From positions 124,001-188,000 of the forward strand of contig CAVTPZ010000018.1 in NCBI GenBank assembly GCA_963736685.1: a stretch of 64,000 nucleotides of DNA, read 5' to 3'. Position numbers and translations under genes: made by a program. Position 1 is the stretch's first letter, and each line of letters starts with the position of its first letter. The notes beneath the pieces were generated by a model. The model had not been told where the DNA came from and made no database searches. It saw only the letters and a list, made by a program, of their open reading frames with translations. This DNA is from DASUPK01 sp963736685 (GTDB lineage Bacteria > Actinomycetota > Thermoleophilia > Solirubrobacterales > 70-9). Below, piece by piece: positions 53,620-61,725 of the stretch.

Positions 53620-53647
53620 GAAGAGGCCCCCGCAAGGGGGCCTCTTC
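53620..53647. terminator. Bidirectional terminator hairpin
   Basis: A perfect 12-bp stem (GAAGAGGCCCCC at 53620-53631 with its complement at 53636-53647) and a GCAA tetraloop. It is placed exactly between the convergent sedolisin and exporter genes. The stem carries CTTCT/TTC at its foot and could work for both. Confidence 0.8.
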
Positions 53648-53652
53648 GCTTC

Positions 53653-55212
53653 TCAAGCAGCAGCGCCTGAGCTGACCACGGACTCCGCCGGCGTCTCCAT
53701 CGGCTCGCGCTCGATCTCGCGCTCGCGGACCAGCCACAGGGCCAGCACCGCGCCGGCGAGGCAGAGCAGCCCGCCGAGCGTGAGCACGTCGTTGAATCCC
53801 GCGAGGAAGCCCTCACGCGCGGCGTCGGTTGCCGTCTGGCGGCTCCCGGGCGGGACCGATGCCACCGCCTGGTGCAGGCTCCCCGATGACGCCGCCTCGA
53901 CGAGCTGGCGTGGATGGCCGCCCGAGGACAAAGGTGTGCCCGCCGTCAGGTCGCGGACCTTGTCCGCACCGCGGCCGATGAAGATCGCTCCCCAGACGGC
54001 CACGCCGACGGCGACACCGACCTGGCGGAACGTGTCGTTGATGCCGGCCGCCATGCCGCTGCGCTCCTTCGGAACCACGCTGAGCGCCACGTCCGCGATC
54101 ACGGGATTGAGGAAGCCAACGCCCGCACCGAGGAGGAGGAAACCGCCCAGCAGGGTGGTCCAGCCGTCACCGGACTGAACGCCGGACATCAGCATCAGGC
54201 CGGCTCCGGCCAGCGCGAGGCTCCCGCTCATCAGGAACCGCGCGGGCACGCGAGACAGCAGCATCCCGGAGATCGGCGCGGCTAAGAAGCTGACCACCGT
54301 GACCGGCAGGTAGCGCAGCCCGGCCTGCAGAGGCGAGTAGCCGAGGTAGTTCTGCAGGTAGAGGGTCAGGTAGAGGAAGAGCGCGAACGCCGAGGCGGAC
54401 ACCGCGAAGGCCGCCAGCTGGACTCCCGTGAACGAGGGACGCCTGAACAGTCCCAGCGGGAGCATCGGCTCGCTCACCCGCGACTCGACGGCGATGAACG
54501 CGCCCATCAGGACGGCTCCCCCGGCGAACAGGGAGACGATCAGGGTGCTCCCCCAGCCCTCATCGTTCCCGCGCACGAGCGCCAGGACGAGCACGAACAG
54601 GGAGGCGCTGAAGGTCGCAACCCCCAGCCAGTCGATCCGGGTCGCGTTCGGGTCACGGGTCTCACGCAGCTTCAGATACGTGATCGCGATCGCCGCCAGC
54701 CCGATCGGCACATTGAGATAGAAGATCGACTGCCAGCCGAGACCGTCGGTGAGCGCTCCCCCGACGAGCGGCCCGACCGCGACGGCGACACCGATAGACG
54801 CGCCGTAGATACCCATCGCGGTGCCGCGCTCGCGGCCGGCTGGAAACTCCTGCGCGACGAGCGCCAGGGAGACCGCGAACATGATCGCCCCTCCCACCCC
54901 CTGCAGGGCCCGGGAGAGGTTGAGGAAGGTCGGATCAGGCGATAGGCCGCAGAGCAGAGACGCGAGAGAGAAGATCCCGAGCCCCACGGCGAACACGCGG
55001 CGGCGCCCGAGGCGGTCGGCGAGTGAGCCGGCCGTCAGGACCAGGGCGGCGAGGGTGAGCGCGTAGGCATCCACGACCCACTGGAGATCCGTGAAGCTGG
55101 CACCGAGGTCTTCGCGAATCGACGGCAGCGCGACGTTGACCACGGTGATATCGAGCAGCAACATGAAGGTCGCCACCGTGACAGCGAGCAGGGTCCACCA
55201 TTTCCGAGCCAT
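53653..55212 (-). CDS. MFS multidrug exporter, DHA2 (EmrB/QacA) family
   Basis: 519 aa with 14 membrane helices. Motif D1 L-D-I-T-V-V-N-V-A-L-P and the loop A-D-R-L-G-R-R-R are clear, and motif C G-x-x-x-G-P-L-V-G-G (about 148-157) marks a drug/H+ antiporter. It should export hydrophobic compounds. GGAGG lies seven bases before the ATG. Its promoter matches the ECF41 consensus, and the sigma factor gene is divergent from it, so it is probably a direct target. Confidence 0.9.
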   Translation of the reverse strand: MARKWWTLLAVTVATFMLLLDITVVNVALPSIREDLGASFTDLQWVVDAYALTLAALVLTAGSLADRLGRRRVFAVGLGIFSLASLLCGLSPDPTFLNLSRALQGVGGAIMFAVSLALVAQEFPAGRERGTAMGIYGASIGVAVAVGPLVGGALTDGLGWQSIFYLNVPIGLAAIAITYLKLRETRDPNATRIDWLGVATFSASLFVLVLALVRGNDEGWGSTLIVSLFAGGAVLMGAFIAVESRVSEPMLPLGLFRRPSFTGVQLAAFAVSASAFALFLYLTLYLQNYLGYSPLQAGLRYLPVTVVSFLAAPISGMLLSRVPARFLMSGSLALAGAGLMLMSGVQSGDGWTTLLGGFLLLGAGVGFLNPVIADVALSVVPKERSGMAAGINDTFRQVGVAVGVAVWGAIFIGRGADKVRDLTAGTPLSSGGHPRQLVEAASSGSLHQAVASVPPGSRQTATDAAREGFLAGFNDVLTLGGLLCLAGAVLALWLVREREIEREPMETPAESVVSSGAAA

Positions 55213-55228
55213 TTCAGCCTCCTTCGGC

Positions 55229-55255
55229 CGTCACATCGACCGCGTTTCGTTCGTC
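55229..55255 (+). promoter_or_regulatory. ECF41-type promoter in front of the sigma factor gene
   Basis: CGTCACA (55229-55235), then exactly 16 bases, then CGTC (55252-55255). The known ECF41 target is TGTCACA-N16-CGTC, so only the first base differs. Transcription would begin near 55262, about 30 bases before ATG 55291, implying autoregulation. Confidence 0.7.
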
Positions 55256-55264
55256 AATTGCTAC

Positions 55265-55291
55265 GACGGACCAATTCGAAGGGATGTGACA
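55265..55291 (-). promoter_or_regulatory. ECF41-type promoter in front of the DHA2 exporter gene
   Basis: On the minus strand TGTCACA (55285-55291), exactly 16 bases, CGTC (55265-55268): a full match to the ECF41 consensus. The -35 element includes the A of the sigma gene's own ATG. Expected start of transcription is near 55258, about 45 bases before ATG 55212. Confidence 0.75.
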
Positions 55292-56157
55292 TGAACGACC
55301 AGGAACTGCTTGCCGAGCGCTTCGAAGACCAACGCACCTACCTGCACTCGGTCGCCTACCGGATGCTCGGCTCCACGGGCGAGGCCGACGACGCCGTCCA
55401 GGAAGCATGGCTCCGGCTGGGCCGATCGGATTGGGACGAGATCGACAACCTGCGCGCCTGGCTCACCACGGTCGTCAGCCGAGTCTGCCTGGACATGTTG
55501 CGCTCCAGGAGGGCCCGCCGCGAGACGGCCGAGGTGCCGGACCACGTCGAGCCAGTCGTCACCGAGCTGAGCGAGGAGAACCCCGCCGAGGAGGCCGAGC
55601 TCTCGGACACGGTGGGTATGGCGATGCTGGTCGTGCTCGAGAACCTCTCGCCCGCCGAGCGAATCGCCTTCGTCCTGCACGACATGTTCGGGGTGCCCTT
55701 CGGCGAGATCGCGCAGATCGCCGGCCGCAGCCCGGACGCCGTCCGGCAACTCGCGAGCCGAGCGCGCAGGCAGGTCCGTGGGTCGGTGCCGCCGCGGGAT
55801 CCCGACATGGAGGTCCAGCGGCAGGTGGTGGAAGCGTTCCTCGCCGCCGCCCGGGCGGGGGACTTCGAGGCGCTGATCGAGATGCTCGATCCCGACGTCA
55901 TCCAGCGGATCCACACCGCTGAGGGCGATCCACGCTGGGCCCCGACCCTGGTCGGCCGCGAGAAGGTGGCGAGGCGGGCGATGGCCCGGGGTGCTCCCTT
56001 CGCCCCGTATGCGCGCCCGGCGATCGTCAACGGGAACATGGGCGCCGTGGTGGAGATCGATGGCAGGCGCATTGTGACGCAGGCGCTGACCATCACGAAC
56101 GGCAAGATCACCACGATGGACGTCTTCCTGGAGCCGATGAGCCCGGACCGGCCGTAG
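55291..56157 (+). CDS. ECF41/SigJ-type RNA polymerase sigma factor with C-terminal SnoaL-like domain
   Basis: 288 aa. Sigma-2 (about 10-85: R-M-L-G-S-T-G-E-A-D-D-A-V-Q-E-A-W-L), sigma-4 (about 115-168: L-S-P-A-E-R-I-A-F-V-L-H-D-M-F and a helix-turn-helix), then a fused SnoaL-like domain (about 175-288), which in ECF41 factors replaces an anti-sigma protein. The linker has E-V-P-D-H-V-E-P-V-V where ECF41 proteins usually show W-L-P-E-P, and the late D-G-G-G-R motif is here I-D-G-R-R. Likely regulates itself and the divergent exporter. Confidence 0.9.
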   Translation: MNDQELLAERFEDQRTYLHSVAYRMLGSTGEADDAVQEAWLRLGRSDWDEIDNLRAWLTTVVSRVCLDMLRSRRARRETAEVPDHVEPVVTELSEENPAEEAELSDTVGMAMLVVLENLSPAERIAFVLHDMFGVPFGEIAQIAGRSPDAVRQLASRARRQVRGSVPPRDPDMEVQRQVVEAFLAAARAGDFEALIEMLDPDVIQRIHTAEGDPRWAPTLVGREKVARRAMARGAPFAPYARPAIVNGNMGAVVEIDGRRIVTQALTITNGKITTMDVFLEPMSPDRP

Positions 56158-56276
56158 TCCCCCGGGGCCAATCCGAGCGGGCCGGGCGCCCGTATTCGAA
56201 TCACGGCCGTCAGCCCCGCCCTCCGATCCCTCACCCTGGCGGGGCTGGCGGCCCGCTTGAGTGGAACCGTCCGGCG

Positions 56277-57158
56277 CTAGGAGCGCCGGGCGGTTCCAAC
56301 CAGGGTCACCCCCGGGATGTCCAGGCCATTTCGGGTCTCGTACGGGCTGAGCGCATTACGCGCGTGCGACCGAATCGCATCGATGGCCTCGGACGGTTGC
56401 GCTTCGAGCACCTTCGAGAGCGGCCCCGCGAGCGCGGTGGTGACGAGCCACCACTGGTCGAAGGACGCACCGATCCAGGGCGTGGCCACCTCGTCAAGCT
56501 CCACGTCCTCGAACCCGGCGCCCCAGAGCACGGCCAGGAGCTTGTCGCGGCCGTCGAGGGCGAACGGCCCCGGGAGGCCTGGCGGAGGAAAGGTCGCCCC
56601 GAGCTGCGCCCCGACGGCATCGAGCATCGCGCCCAGCCAGGGATTGCGGTCCCGCGGGCCCCAGACCGAGACCACCGCCCGGCCGCCCGGGCGCAGGACC
56701 CGACAGATCTCGGCCGCCGCCCCATCGGGATCGGGGACGAGCATGATCCCCTCGCGGCAGAGAACAGCGTCATAGAACGCGTCGGGCTGGTCGATTCGCT
56801 CGAGGTCGAGATCGAGCGTCGTCACGTTGCCCAATCCCCGCGCCTCGGACCTCGCCGCGGCAATGGCGGTCATCTGGGGCACGACGTCCGAGAGGACCAC
56901 CTCCCCGTCGGCTCCGACGTGCTCGGCCGCGGCGATGCCCAGCCCGCCCGGACCGCAGGCGAGCTCCAGCACCTGATCGCCGGGCTCGATGGCCGCGCCC
57001 TCGAGCATCGACCGGCTGAGGTCCGCGGTCCGCCTGTCGACGAAATCCGCGTTCTGCTCCCACCCAGGGGCGACCGTCCCCCACATCGTGTGGAGCCCGA
57101 CGCGGAGCTCGTCCAGCCCCTCTGCCTCTGCCTTGGTTGTCTGCTGTCCGTTGTGCAC
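56277..57158 (-). CDS. SAM-dependent methyltransferase (class I, UbiE/type 11-like)
   Basis: 293 aa. Motif I V-L-E-L-A-C-G-P-G-G-L-G, then D-V-V-P-Q-M, and L-R-P-G-G-R-A-V-V-S-V-W-G in the post-motif strand. A C-terminal lid (F-D-Q-W-W-L-V-T-T-A-L) is as in small-molecule methyltransferases. GTG 57158 is chosen because AAGGAG lies nine bases upstream; the ATG at 57182 would place that site inside the gene. Substrate unknown. Divergent from a TetR regulator that may control it. Confidence 0.83.
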   Translation of the reverse strand: MHNGQQTTKAEAEGLDELRVGLHTMWGTVAPGWEQNADFVDRRTADLSRSMLEGAAIEPGDQVLELACGPGGLGIAAAEHVGADGEVVLSDVVPQMTAIAAARSEARGLGNVTTLDLDLERIDQPDAFYDAVLCREGIMLVPDPDGAAAEICRVLRPGGRAVVSVWGPRDRNPWLGAMLDAVGAQLGATFPPPGLPGPFALDGRDKLLAVLWGAGFEDVELDEVATPWIGASFDQWWLVTTALAGPLSKVLEAQPSEAIDAIRSHARNALSPYETRNGLDIPGVTLVGTARRS

Positions 57159-57192
57159 GATCAAATCTCCTTGCTTTGGCATCGCAATTAGC

Positions 57193-57207
57193 TACTCGAT
57201 GTGAGTA
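57193..57207. promoter_or_regulatory. Inverted repeat operator between methyltransferase and TetR genes
   Basis: TACTC (57193-57197), five-base spacer GATGT, GAGTA (57203-57207), in the 76 bp between the divergent starts. A TAGAAT box (57221-57226) lies eight bases before the tetR ATG. This arrangement suits TetR autorepression and control of the methyltransferase. Confidence 0.5.
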
Positions 57208-57234
57208 ATGAATTCGCGGCTAGAATAGCGAAAG

Positions 57235-57888
57235 ATGACGGAGGGTGCAGAGAAGGGTCGGAAGACCCGCCGGTATCACTCCCCGCGGCGCCAGGAGCAG
57301 GCGGAGGCGACCCGGCACGTGATCCTCGACGCGGCCGAGCGGCTCTTCGTCGAGGACGGTTACGTGGCCACCTCGATGGCGGCGATCGCCAAGGAGGCCG
57401 GCGTCGCGCTGAAGACCGTGTACCTCGCGTTCGAGACGAAGAGCGGCCTGCTGCGCGCGCTCTGGCACCGCCGACTGCGGGGGGGTCGGGAATTCGTGCC
57501 GGTCGGCGAGCAGAACTGGTTCACCGAGGTGCTCGAGGAGCCGGATCCGGCGAAGGCGCTTCGCCTCAACGCCCGCAACTCCAGGCAGGTGAAGACCCGG
57601 ATCGCGCCCCTCGGCGCGGTGCTGCTGGGCGCGGCGCCCGCCGATCCAGACGTCGAGGAGCTCTCCGAGCGGATCTGGTCCGAGTTCTACGAGAACCAGC
57701 TCGAGGTCGTGAAGGCGCTCCACCGGCGCAAGGCGCTGAAGAAGGGGCTTGGCACGAAGCGCGCCGCCGACATCCTCTGGACACTCAACCACCCCCGCAC
57801 CTACCTGCTGTTCCGGGAGAGAGGTTGGACCCCCGAGCAATACGAGCGCTGGCTCGGGGACATCACGATCGCCGAGCTACTTCGATGA
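57235..57888 (+). CDS. TetR family transcriptional regulator
   Basis: 217 aa. Residues 25-72 form the helix-turn-helix: I-L-D-A-A-E-R-L-F, D-G-Y-V-A-T-S-M-A-A-I-A-K-E-A-G-V-A-L-K-T-V-Y-L-A-F-E-T-K. The ligand domain is divergent, as usual. The first 20 residues are a basic tail. The stop overlaps the next start (ATGA at 57885-57888), so it heads a small operon with a zinc-finger-like protein. Confidence 0.88.
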   Translation: MTEGAEKGRKTRRYHSPRRQEQAEATRHVILDAAERLFVEDGYVATSMAAIAKEAGVALKTVYLAFETKSGLLRALWHRRLRGGREFVPVGEQNWFTEVLEEPDPAKALRLNARNSRQVKTRIAPLGAVLLGAAPADPDVEELSERIWSEFYENQLEVVKALHRRKALKKGLGTKRAADILWTLNHPRTYLLFRERGWTPEQYERWLGDITIAELLR

Positions 57889-58157
57889 GCCGGGACGACT
57901 TCCGCAAGGCGCGCTGGTACGCGATCCGCCCGGCCGCCAATCGCAAGCCGGCCACCTACCGCTGCCCTCTCTGCGGCGGGCACCTCCCCGCGCTCAGCGA
58001 GCACATGCTGGTCACGCCGGAGGGCGAGAGCTCGAGGCGCCGCCACGCGCATGCGGCCTGCGTGATGGCCGCCCGCAAGCAGGGACGTCTGCCCCTTCGC
58101 GAGGAGGTGGAGCCGCCTCGGCCGGGAATCTTCGCGAAGCTACTCCACCGTAGGTAA
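57885..58157 (+). CDS. Small zinc-binding hypothetical protein
   Basis: 90 aa, overlapping the TetR stop by four bases. C-P-L-C-G-G and later H-A-H-A-A-C form a probable C-x2-C...H-x-x-x-C zinc site. Many Arg/His residues (R-R-R-H-A-H-A). No family recognised. Translational coupling to the regulator suggests a related role. Confidence 0.6.
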   Translation: MSRDDFRKARWYAIRPAANRKPATYRCPLCGGHLPALSEHMLVTPEGESSRRRHAHAACVMAARKQGRLPLREEVEPPRPGIFAKLLHRR

Positions 58158-58171
58158 GGTAGAGCGGCCGC

Positions 58172-58588
58172 ATGGCGTTGAAGAAGATCGGACTGATCAC
58201 CGCATCCGCCCTCTGCTCCATCAATCTCTGGACGGGGGCGCCGCTATTCGCGATCTGGGTCGGATCCAAGGTTCAGGGGAACCTGAACAACCTCAGCATG
58301 ACCGCGCTGTTCTCGGTGATCGTCGTCCTCGCGGGGAGCGTCTTCGGCCTGGCCTACCTGCTCACCCTGCTGAACAACAAGTACGACGACCTCACCGGGC
58401 GACCGGCTGGCGCCCGCCAGACCTCGCCGTGGTTGCGGAGCATGCGCGACGAGCGCGAGGAGGATGCCCAGCGCAAGCATGGGATCGGGGGGGTCGAGCG
58501 CGTCGTCGTGATCTGCGCGGTTGCGGGTTGCCTCGCCTTCGAGGCCTGGTTCTTCTTCTTCGCGGGCTCGTCCCTGCCGAATGGCTGA
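58172..58588 (+). CDS. Hypothetical membrane protein
   Basis: 138 aa with three predicted membrane helices (residues 5-30, 42-66, 108-130) and a charged loop R-D-E-R-E-E-D-A-Q-R-K between. TAGAGC occurs six bases before ATG. The 3' end overlaps the next gene by eight bases. Function unknown. Confidence 0.6.
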   Translation: MALKKIGLITASALCSINLWTGAPLFAIWVGSKVQGNLNNLSMTALFSVIVVLAGSVFGLAYLLTLLNNKYDDLTGRPAGARQTSPWLRSMRDEREEDAQRKHGIGGVERVVVICAVAGCLAFEAWFFFFAGSSLPNG

Positions 58589-59192
58589 GTCCGTCACGGT
58601 CGCCCCGCGGCGGGCGGAAGCGCACGAACTGCCCGAGCTCGCCCGGATGCTCGCGCGCGCCTTCCATGAGGACCCCGTCGCGGCCTGGGCGTGCCGGCCG
58701 GAGGATCGGCGGCCGCACGTGCTGGAGCGACTCTTCGGGATGCGCCTCCGCGACCTCAATCCGCGCGGCGAGATCTGGACCGACGACGAGCTGCGGAGCG
58801 TCGCCGTCTGGGCCGCGCCGGGCCAATGGCACACCACCGCGCGCCAGGACGTCGCCTACTCCACCTGCCTGCTCCACCCCAGGCTCGCGCTGCGGATGCC
58901 GTTGGTGATCACTGGGATGCTCGGCGCGCAAAAGGTCCACCCCGCCGAGCCGCCCCACTGGTACCTGGCGATCCTCGGAACCGACCCCTCCGCGCAGGGA
59001 CACGGCCTCGGTTCGGCGATGATGGCCCCGATCCTGGAAGGCTGCGACCGTGACGGCGTCGGCGCCTACCTCGAGTCCTCCAAGGAGCAGAACCTGGATT
59101 TCTACGCGCGGCACGGGTTTCGGGTCACGGGGGAACGAGACCTGCCGCGCGGCCCCCGCCTCTGGCCGATGTGGCGGGAGCCGCGCGAGTGA
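58581..59192 (+). CDS. GNAT family N-acetyltransferase
   Basis: 203 aa. The acetyl-CoA loop is A-Q-G-H-G-L-G-S-A-M-M (about 138-148), preceded by W-Y-L-A-I-L-G-T-D-P, and F-Y-A-R-H-G-F near the end. This is the usual GNAT order. Substrate unknown. Starts within the 3' end of the membrane protein gene, so expressed with it. Confidence 0.83.
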   Translation: MAESVTVAPRRAEAHELPELARMLARAFHEDPVAAWACRPEDRRPHVLERLFGMRLRDLNPRGEIWTDDELRSVAVWAAPGQWHTTARQDVAYSTCLLHPRLALRMPLVITGMLGAQKVHPAEPPHWYLAILGTDPSAQGHGLGSAMMAPILEGCDRDGVGAYLESSKEQNLDFYARHGFRVTGERDLPRGPRLWPMWREPRE

Positions 59193-59198
59193 GGCCCG

Positions 59199-59972
59199 CT
59201 ACTTCGAGTAACTGACCAGATCTTCGCGCTCGGCCTCGCCCGAGACCGACACCGCGACCACAGGGCCGACGCCCTTCGCGTAGAGCTTGTACTCGGAGAC
59301 CCGGGGCTCGATCGGGCTCGTGTCGTCGATCAAGAGGGCCCCCGTGAAATGACCGGCCGGAGCCTCGACCTGCTGGTCTAGAGCGAGCACCTTGGCACGG
59401 TCTTCCGCCTGGCCCGCGTAGTACTCCTCGCGATAGGTCAGCCCCGGTGTGGGATGCGCGGGCAGCGCGACTCCCGCCTGGGCCCCGTTTCGGCCGGCTT
59501 CGAAGGAGCCGCTTGTGTCCCTCCTGCCGTTCTTCTGGATCTCGGCGGTGCTCTCGCCGAAGTACCAGATGTTCCCGTCCCGATCCTGGGCGTACCAGTC
59601 GTCTGTGACCTCGCTCGGCCTGCCCTGGTCGTACACGACGTCGTGGACCACCCGAGCGGTGACGCCGTCCGCGATCTTCTTGGTCCGATTCTCGACCGTG
59701 ATGGTCTCCTGGAGGGACTCCCCCTGCGGATTGCTGACATGGACGTGCCACTGCCTCCCCACGGGCATCGGCCAGTAGGGATTGTCGATCTGGGTCGTGA
59801 AGTCCGCCGGATTCAGATTCGACGGCTCACTCGCCTGCGGGAGCGTGCTCGTGCCGGTTTGCGCCGTCGCGGAGGTGCTTTCCCCCGACGAACCGCACCC
59901 GGCGAGCGCGAGGAGCAGGATGGCGATTCCCGCCACCGCAGCTCCCACGCGCTTGATCGCCCGGGCGTTCAT
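59199..59972 (-). CDS. Secreted lipoprotein of unknown function
   Basis: 257 aa. Signal peptide with lipobox L-A-G-C (Cys26), then a Ser/Thr linker. The mature part has N-P-Y-W-P-M-P-V-G-R-Q-W-H-V and V-V-H-D-V-V-Y-D-Q-G-R, typical of a family of actinobacterial extracytoplasmic proteins. Directly follows the PepSY gene with stop and start touching, so it is the last gene of a four-gene operon with the two-component system. Confidence 0.75.
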   Translation of the reverse strand: MNARAIKRVGAAVAGIAILLLALAGCGSSGESTSATAQTGTSTLPQASEPSNLNPADFTTQIDNPYWPMPVGRQWHVHVSNPQGESLQETITVENRTKKIADGVTARVVHDVVYDQGRPSEVTDDWYAQDRDGNIWYFGESTAEIQKNGRRDTSGSFEAGRNGAQAGVALPAHPTPGLTYREEYYAGQAEDRAKVLALDQQVEAPAGHFTGALLIDDTSPIEPRVSEYKLYAKGVGPVVAVSVSGEAEREDLVSYSK

Positions 59973-60290
59973 CTAGTTCCCTCCCTGGTCTCCGCTGTCG
60001 GCCTCGGCGACCACCAACTTGTAGCTCTGGTCGAGGCGGACGTCGACGGTGCTGCCGTCGGGCTTGGCGACCTCGACCTCCCAGGTCGCACCGTTCTCCG
60101 AATCGCGCTCCACGGAGTTCGCGTGGCTGCCCGGGTAGATCGCGAGCGCGGCCGCCTTCGCCTGATCCGCGCCGGGGCCGGTGGCCCCACCCTCGTCGCC
60201 CCCGTTGGTCGCGATCGCGGTTCCGGCGCCGGCCGCCGCCAGGGCGACCACGGAGGCGCCGACGATCACGTACTTACGTGTCCAGTGCAT
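59973..60290 (-). CDS. Secreted PepSY-domain protein
   Basis: 105 aa. Signal anchor (6-28), then D-Q-A-K-A-A-A-L-A-I-Y-P-G and A-T-W-E-V-E-V-A-K-P-D-G-S-T-V-D-V-R-L, the PepSY fold. PepSY proteins act as small extracytoplasmic inhibitors or sensors and often sit beside two-component genes, as here. ATG 60290 has AAAGGAG eight bases upstream; a longer frame into the kinase gene is less likely. Confidence 0.8.
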   Translation of the reverse strand: MHWTRKYVIVGASVVALAAAGAGTAIATNGGDEGGATGPGADQAKAAALAIYPGSHANSVERDSENGATWEVEVAKPDGSTVDVRLDQSYKLVVAEADSGDQGGN

Positions 60291-60363
60291 CTGTGTCTCC
60301 TTTCGTGAGTCGGTCATTGCGCCACCGGTTCTACGGAGACGGGATGAATCGACCATGAAAGGC

Positions 60364-61725
60364 TCAGTGGGGCAACTCGATCCACACGTCGGCGCCCGCC
60401 CCGTTGCGGTTGGCCGCGTGGGCGCTGCCTCGATGTGCGCGTGCGATCGCCTCCACGATCGCGAGCCCGAGCCCCGTGCCGTCGCCCCCGCGAGCCGGAT
60501 CGGCGCGGCTGAACCGCTCGAAGGCGTGGTCCAGGAATTCCGGAGGGAACCCCGCGCCTTGATCGGAGACATGTATCTCGAGCTCGCCACCCGAGTCGCT
60601 CGTGCTGACCGTGATCTCTCCCGCCCCGTGCTCGATCGCGTTCTCGATCAGATTGGTGAGGGCCTGCTCCAGGCGAACCGGATCCGCGTCGACCGTCAGG
60701 CCGTCGGCCGGCTCCACGGTCAGCGAGCGCCCCGACTCGCCGAGGCGCATCGCAAACCGCTCCCGGACGTCGCCGAGCAGGTCGGCGACCCGAACACGGC
60801 GCAGATGCAGGGCCAGCTTTCCCTCCTGCGAGCGGGCCAAGACCAGCAGATCCTCGGCCAGCGCACTGAGGCGGTCCACCTCGACGATCGCCGAAGCGAT
60901 CGCCGCGCGCATCTCCTCCGGGGTCTTCGCGTAGCGAAGAGCAAGTTCGAGCTCGGTCTTGTGCAGCGCCAGCGGGGTGCGCAGTTCGTGGCTCGCGTCG
61001 TCCACGAAGGTGCGCTCTCGCTCGAGGGCCGCCTCGAGGCGCCCGAGCATCCCGTTGAGGGTCTCGCCGAGGCGGCGCAACTCGTCCCTTGCCTCGGGAA
61101 GCGGCAGGCGCTCTCCGGGCTCGGCGGCCGAGATCTCCGCCGCGCGCCGGCGCATCGCCTCAACGGGACGAAGAGCGCCGAAGGCGACGAGGTAGCCCGC
61201 CAGCGAGGCAAGCAGCAGCGCCACCGGCCCGCCGATCAACAGAACCGTCCGCAGGTTGCTCAACGCGTCATGGCGATCGTCCAGCGAGGCTCCGGTCAGC
61301 ACGACGAGCGTCCCCTGCGAGGTCGCGATGGGCTTCGCGAAGAGCCGGGCCGGGCCCTCGACGGCCTCGACGTCCGGGCGGTCGACCCGAATCGGCCCGT
61401 GCGTCGCTCGCGCCAACTCGGGTCCGCTCAGGAGCGAGCCGTGTGAGAGCCCCGAAGCGGTGGCGCCGTACACCTTGCCCTCCGGTGTGAGCACCTGCGC
61501 GAAGGTGTCCTCGCCCGCCAGGTTGCCGCCCCCCTTCAGGGAGCCTCCGGAACGACCGACGAGCGTCCCCACGTCCTGCGCGCGTGAGATCAGGCCGTTG
61601 TTGATCGTCTCGTCGAGCTGGGCCTGGAAACGGAGGTAGACGAACATCCCGAGCGCGGTCAGCAGCACCGCCATGACGATCGCGAAGGCGAGGGTGATCC
61701 GAAGCCGGATCGAGAGCCGCCTCAC
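60364..61725 (-). CDS. Sensor histidine kinase
   Basis: 453 aa. Membrane helix (8-30), extracytoplasmic domain (31-155), second helix (160-182), HAMP (183-235), dimerisation box D-D-A-S-H-E-L-R-T-P-L with the phospho-accepting His (about 246), N box N-L-I-E-N-A-I-E-H, G1 D-Q-G-A-G-F and G2 G-D-G-T-G-L-G-L-A-I. OmpR-linked class. Its start overlaps the regulator stop by four bases. Probably senses an envelope signal with the PepSY protein. Confidence 0.92.
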   Translation of the reverse strand: MRRLSIRLRITLAFAIVMAVLLTALGMFVYLRFQAQLDETINNGLISRAQDVGTLVGRSGGSLKGGGNLAGEDTFAQVLTPEGKVYGATASGLSHGSLLSGPELARATHGPIRVDRPDVEAVEGPARLFAKPIATSQGTLVVLTGASLDDRHDALSNLRTVLLIGGPVALLLASLAGYLVAFGALRPVEAMRRRAAEISAAEPGERLPLPEARDELRRLGETLNGMLGRLEAALERERTFVDDASHELRTPLALHKTELELALRYAKTPEEMRAAIASAIVEVDRLSALAEDLLVLARSQEGKLALHLRRVRVADLLGDVRERFAMRLGESGRSLTVEPADGLTVDADPVRLEQALTNLIENAIEHGAGEITVSTSDSGGELEIHVSDQGAGFPPEFLDHAFERFSRADPARGGDGTGLGLAIVEAIARAHRGSAHAANRNGAGADVWIELPH

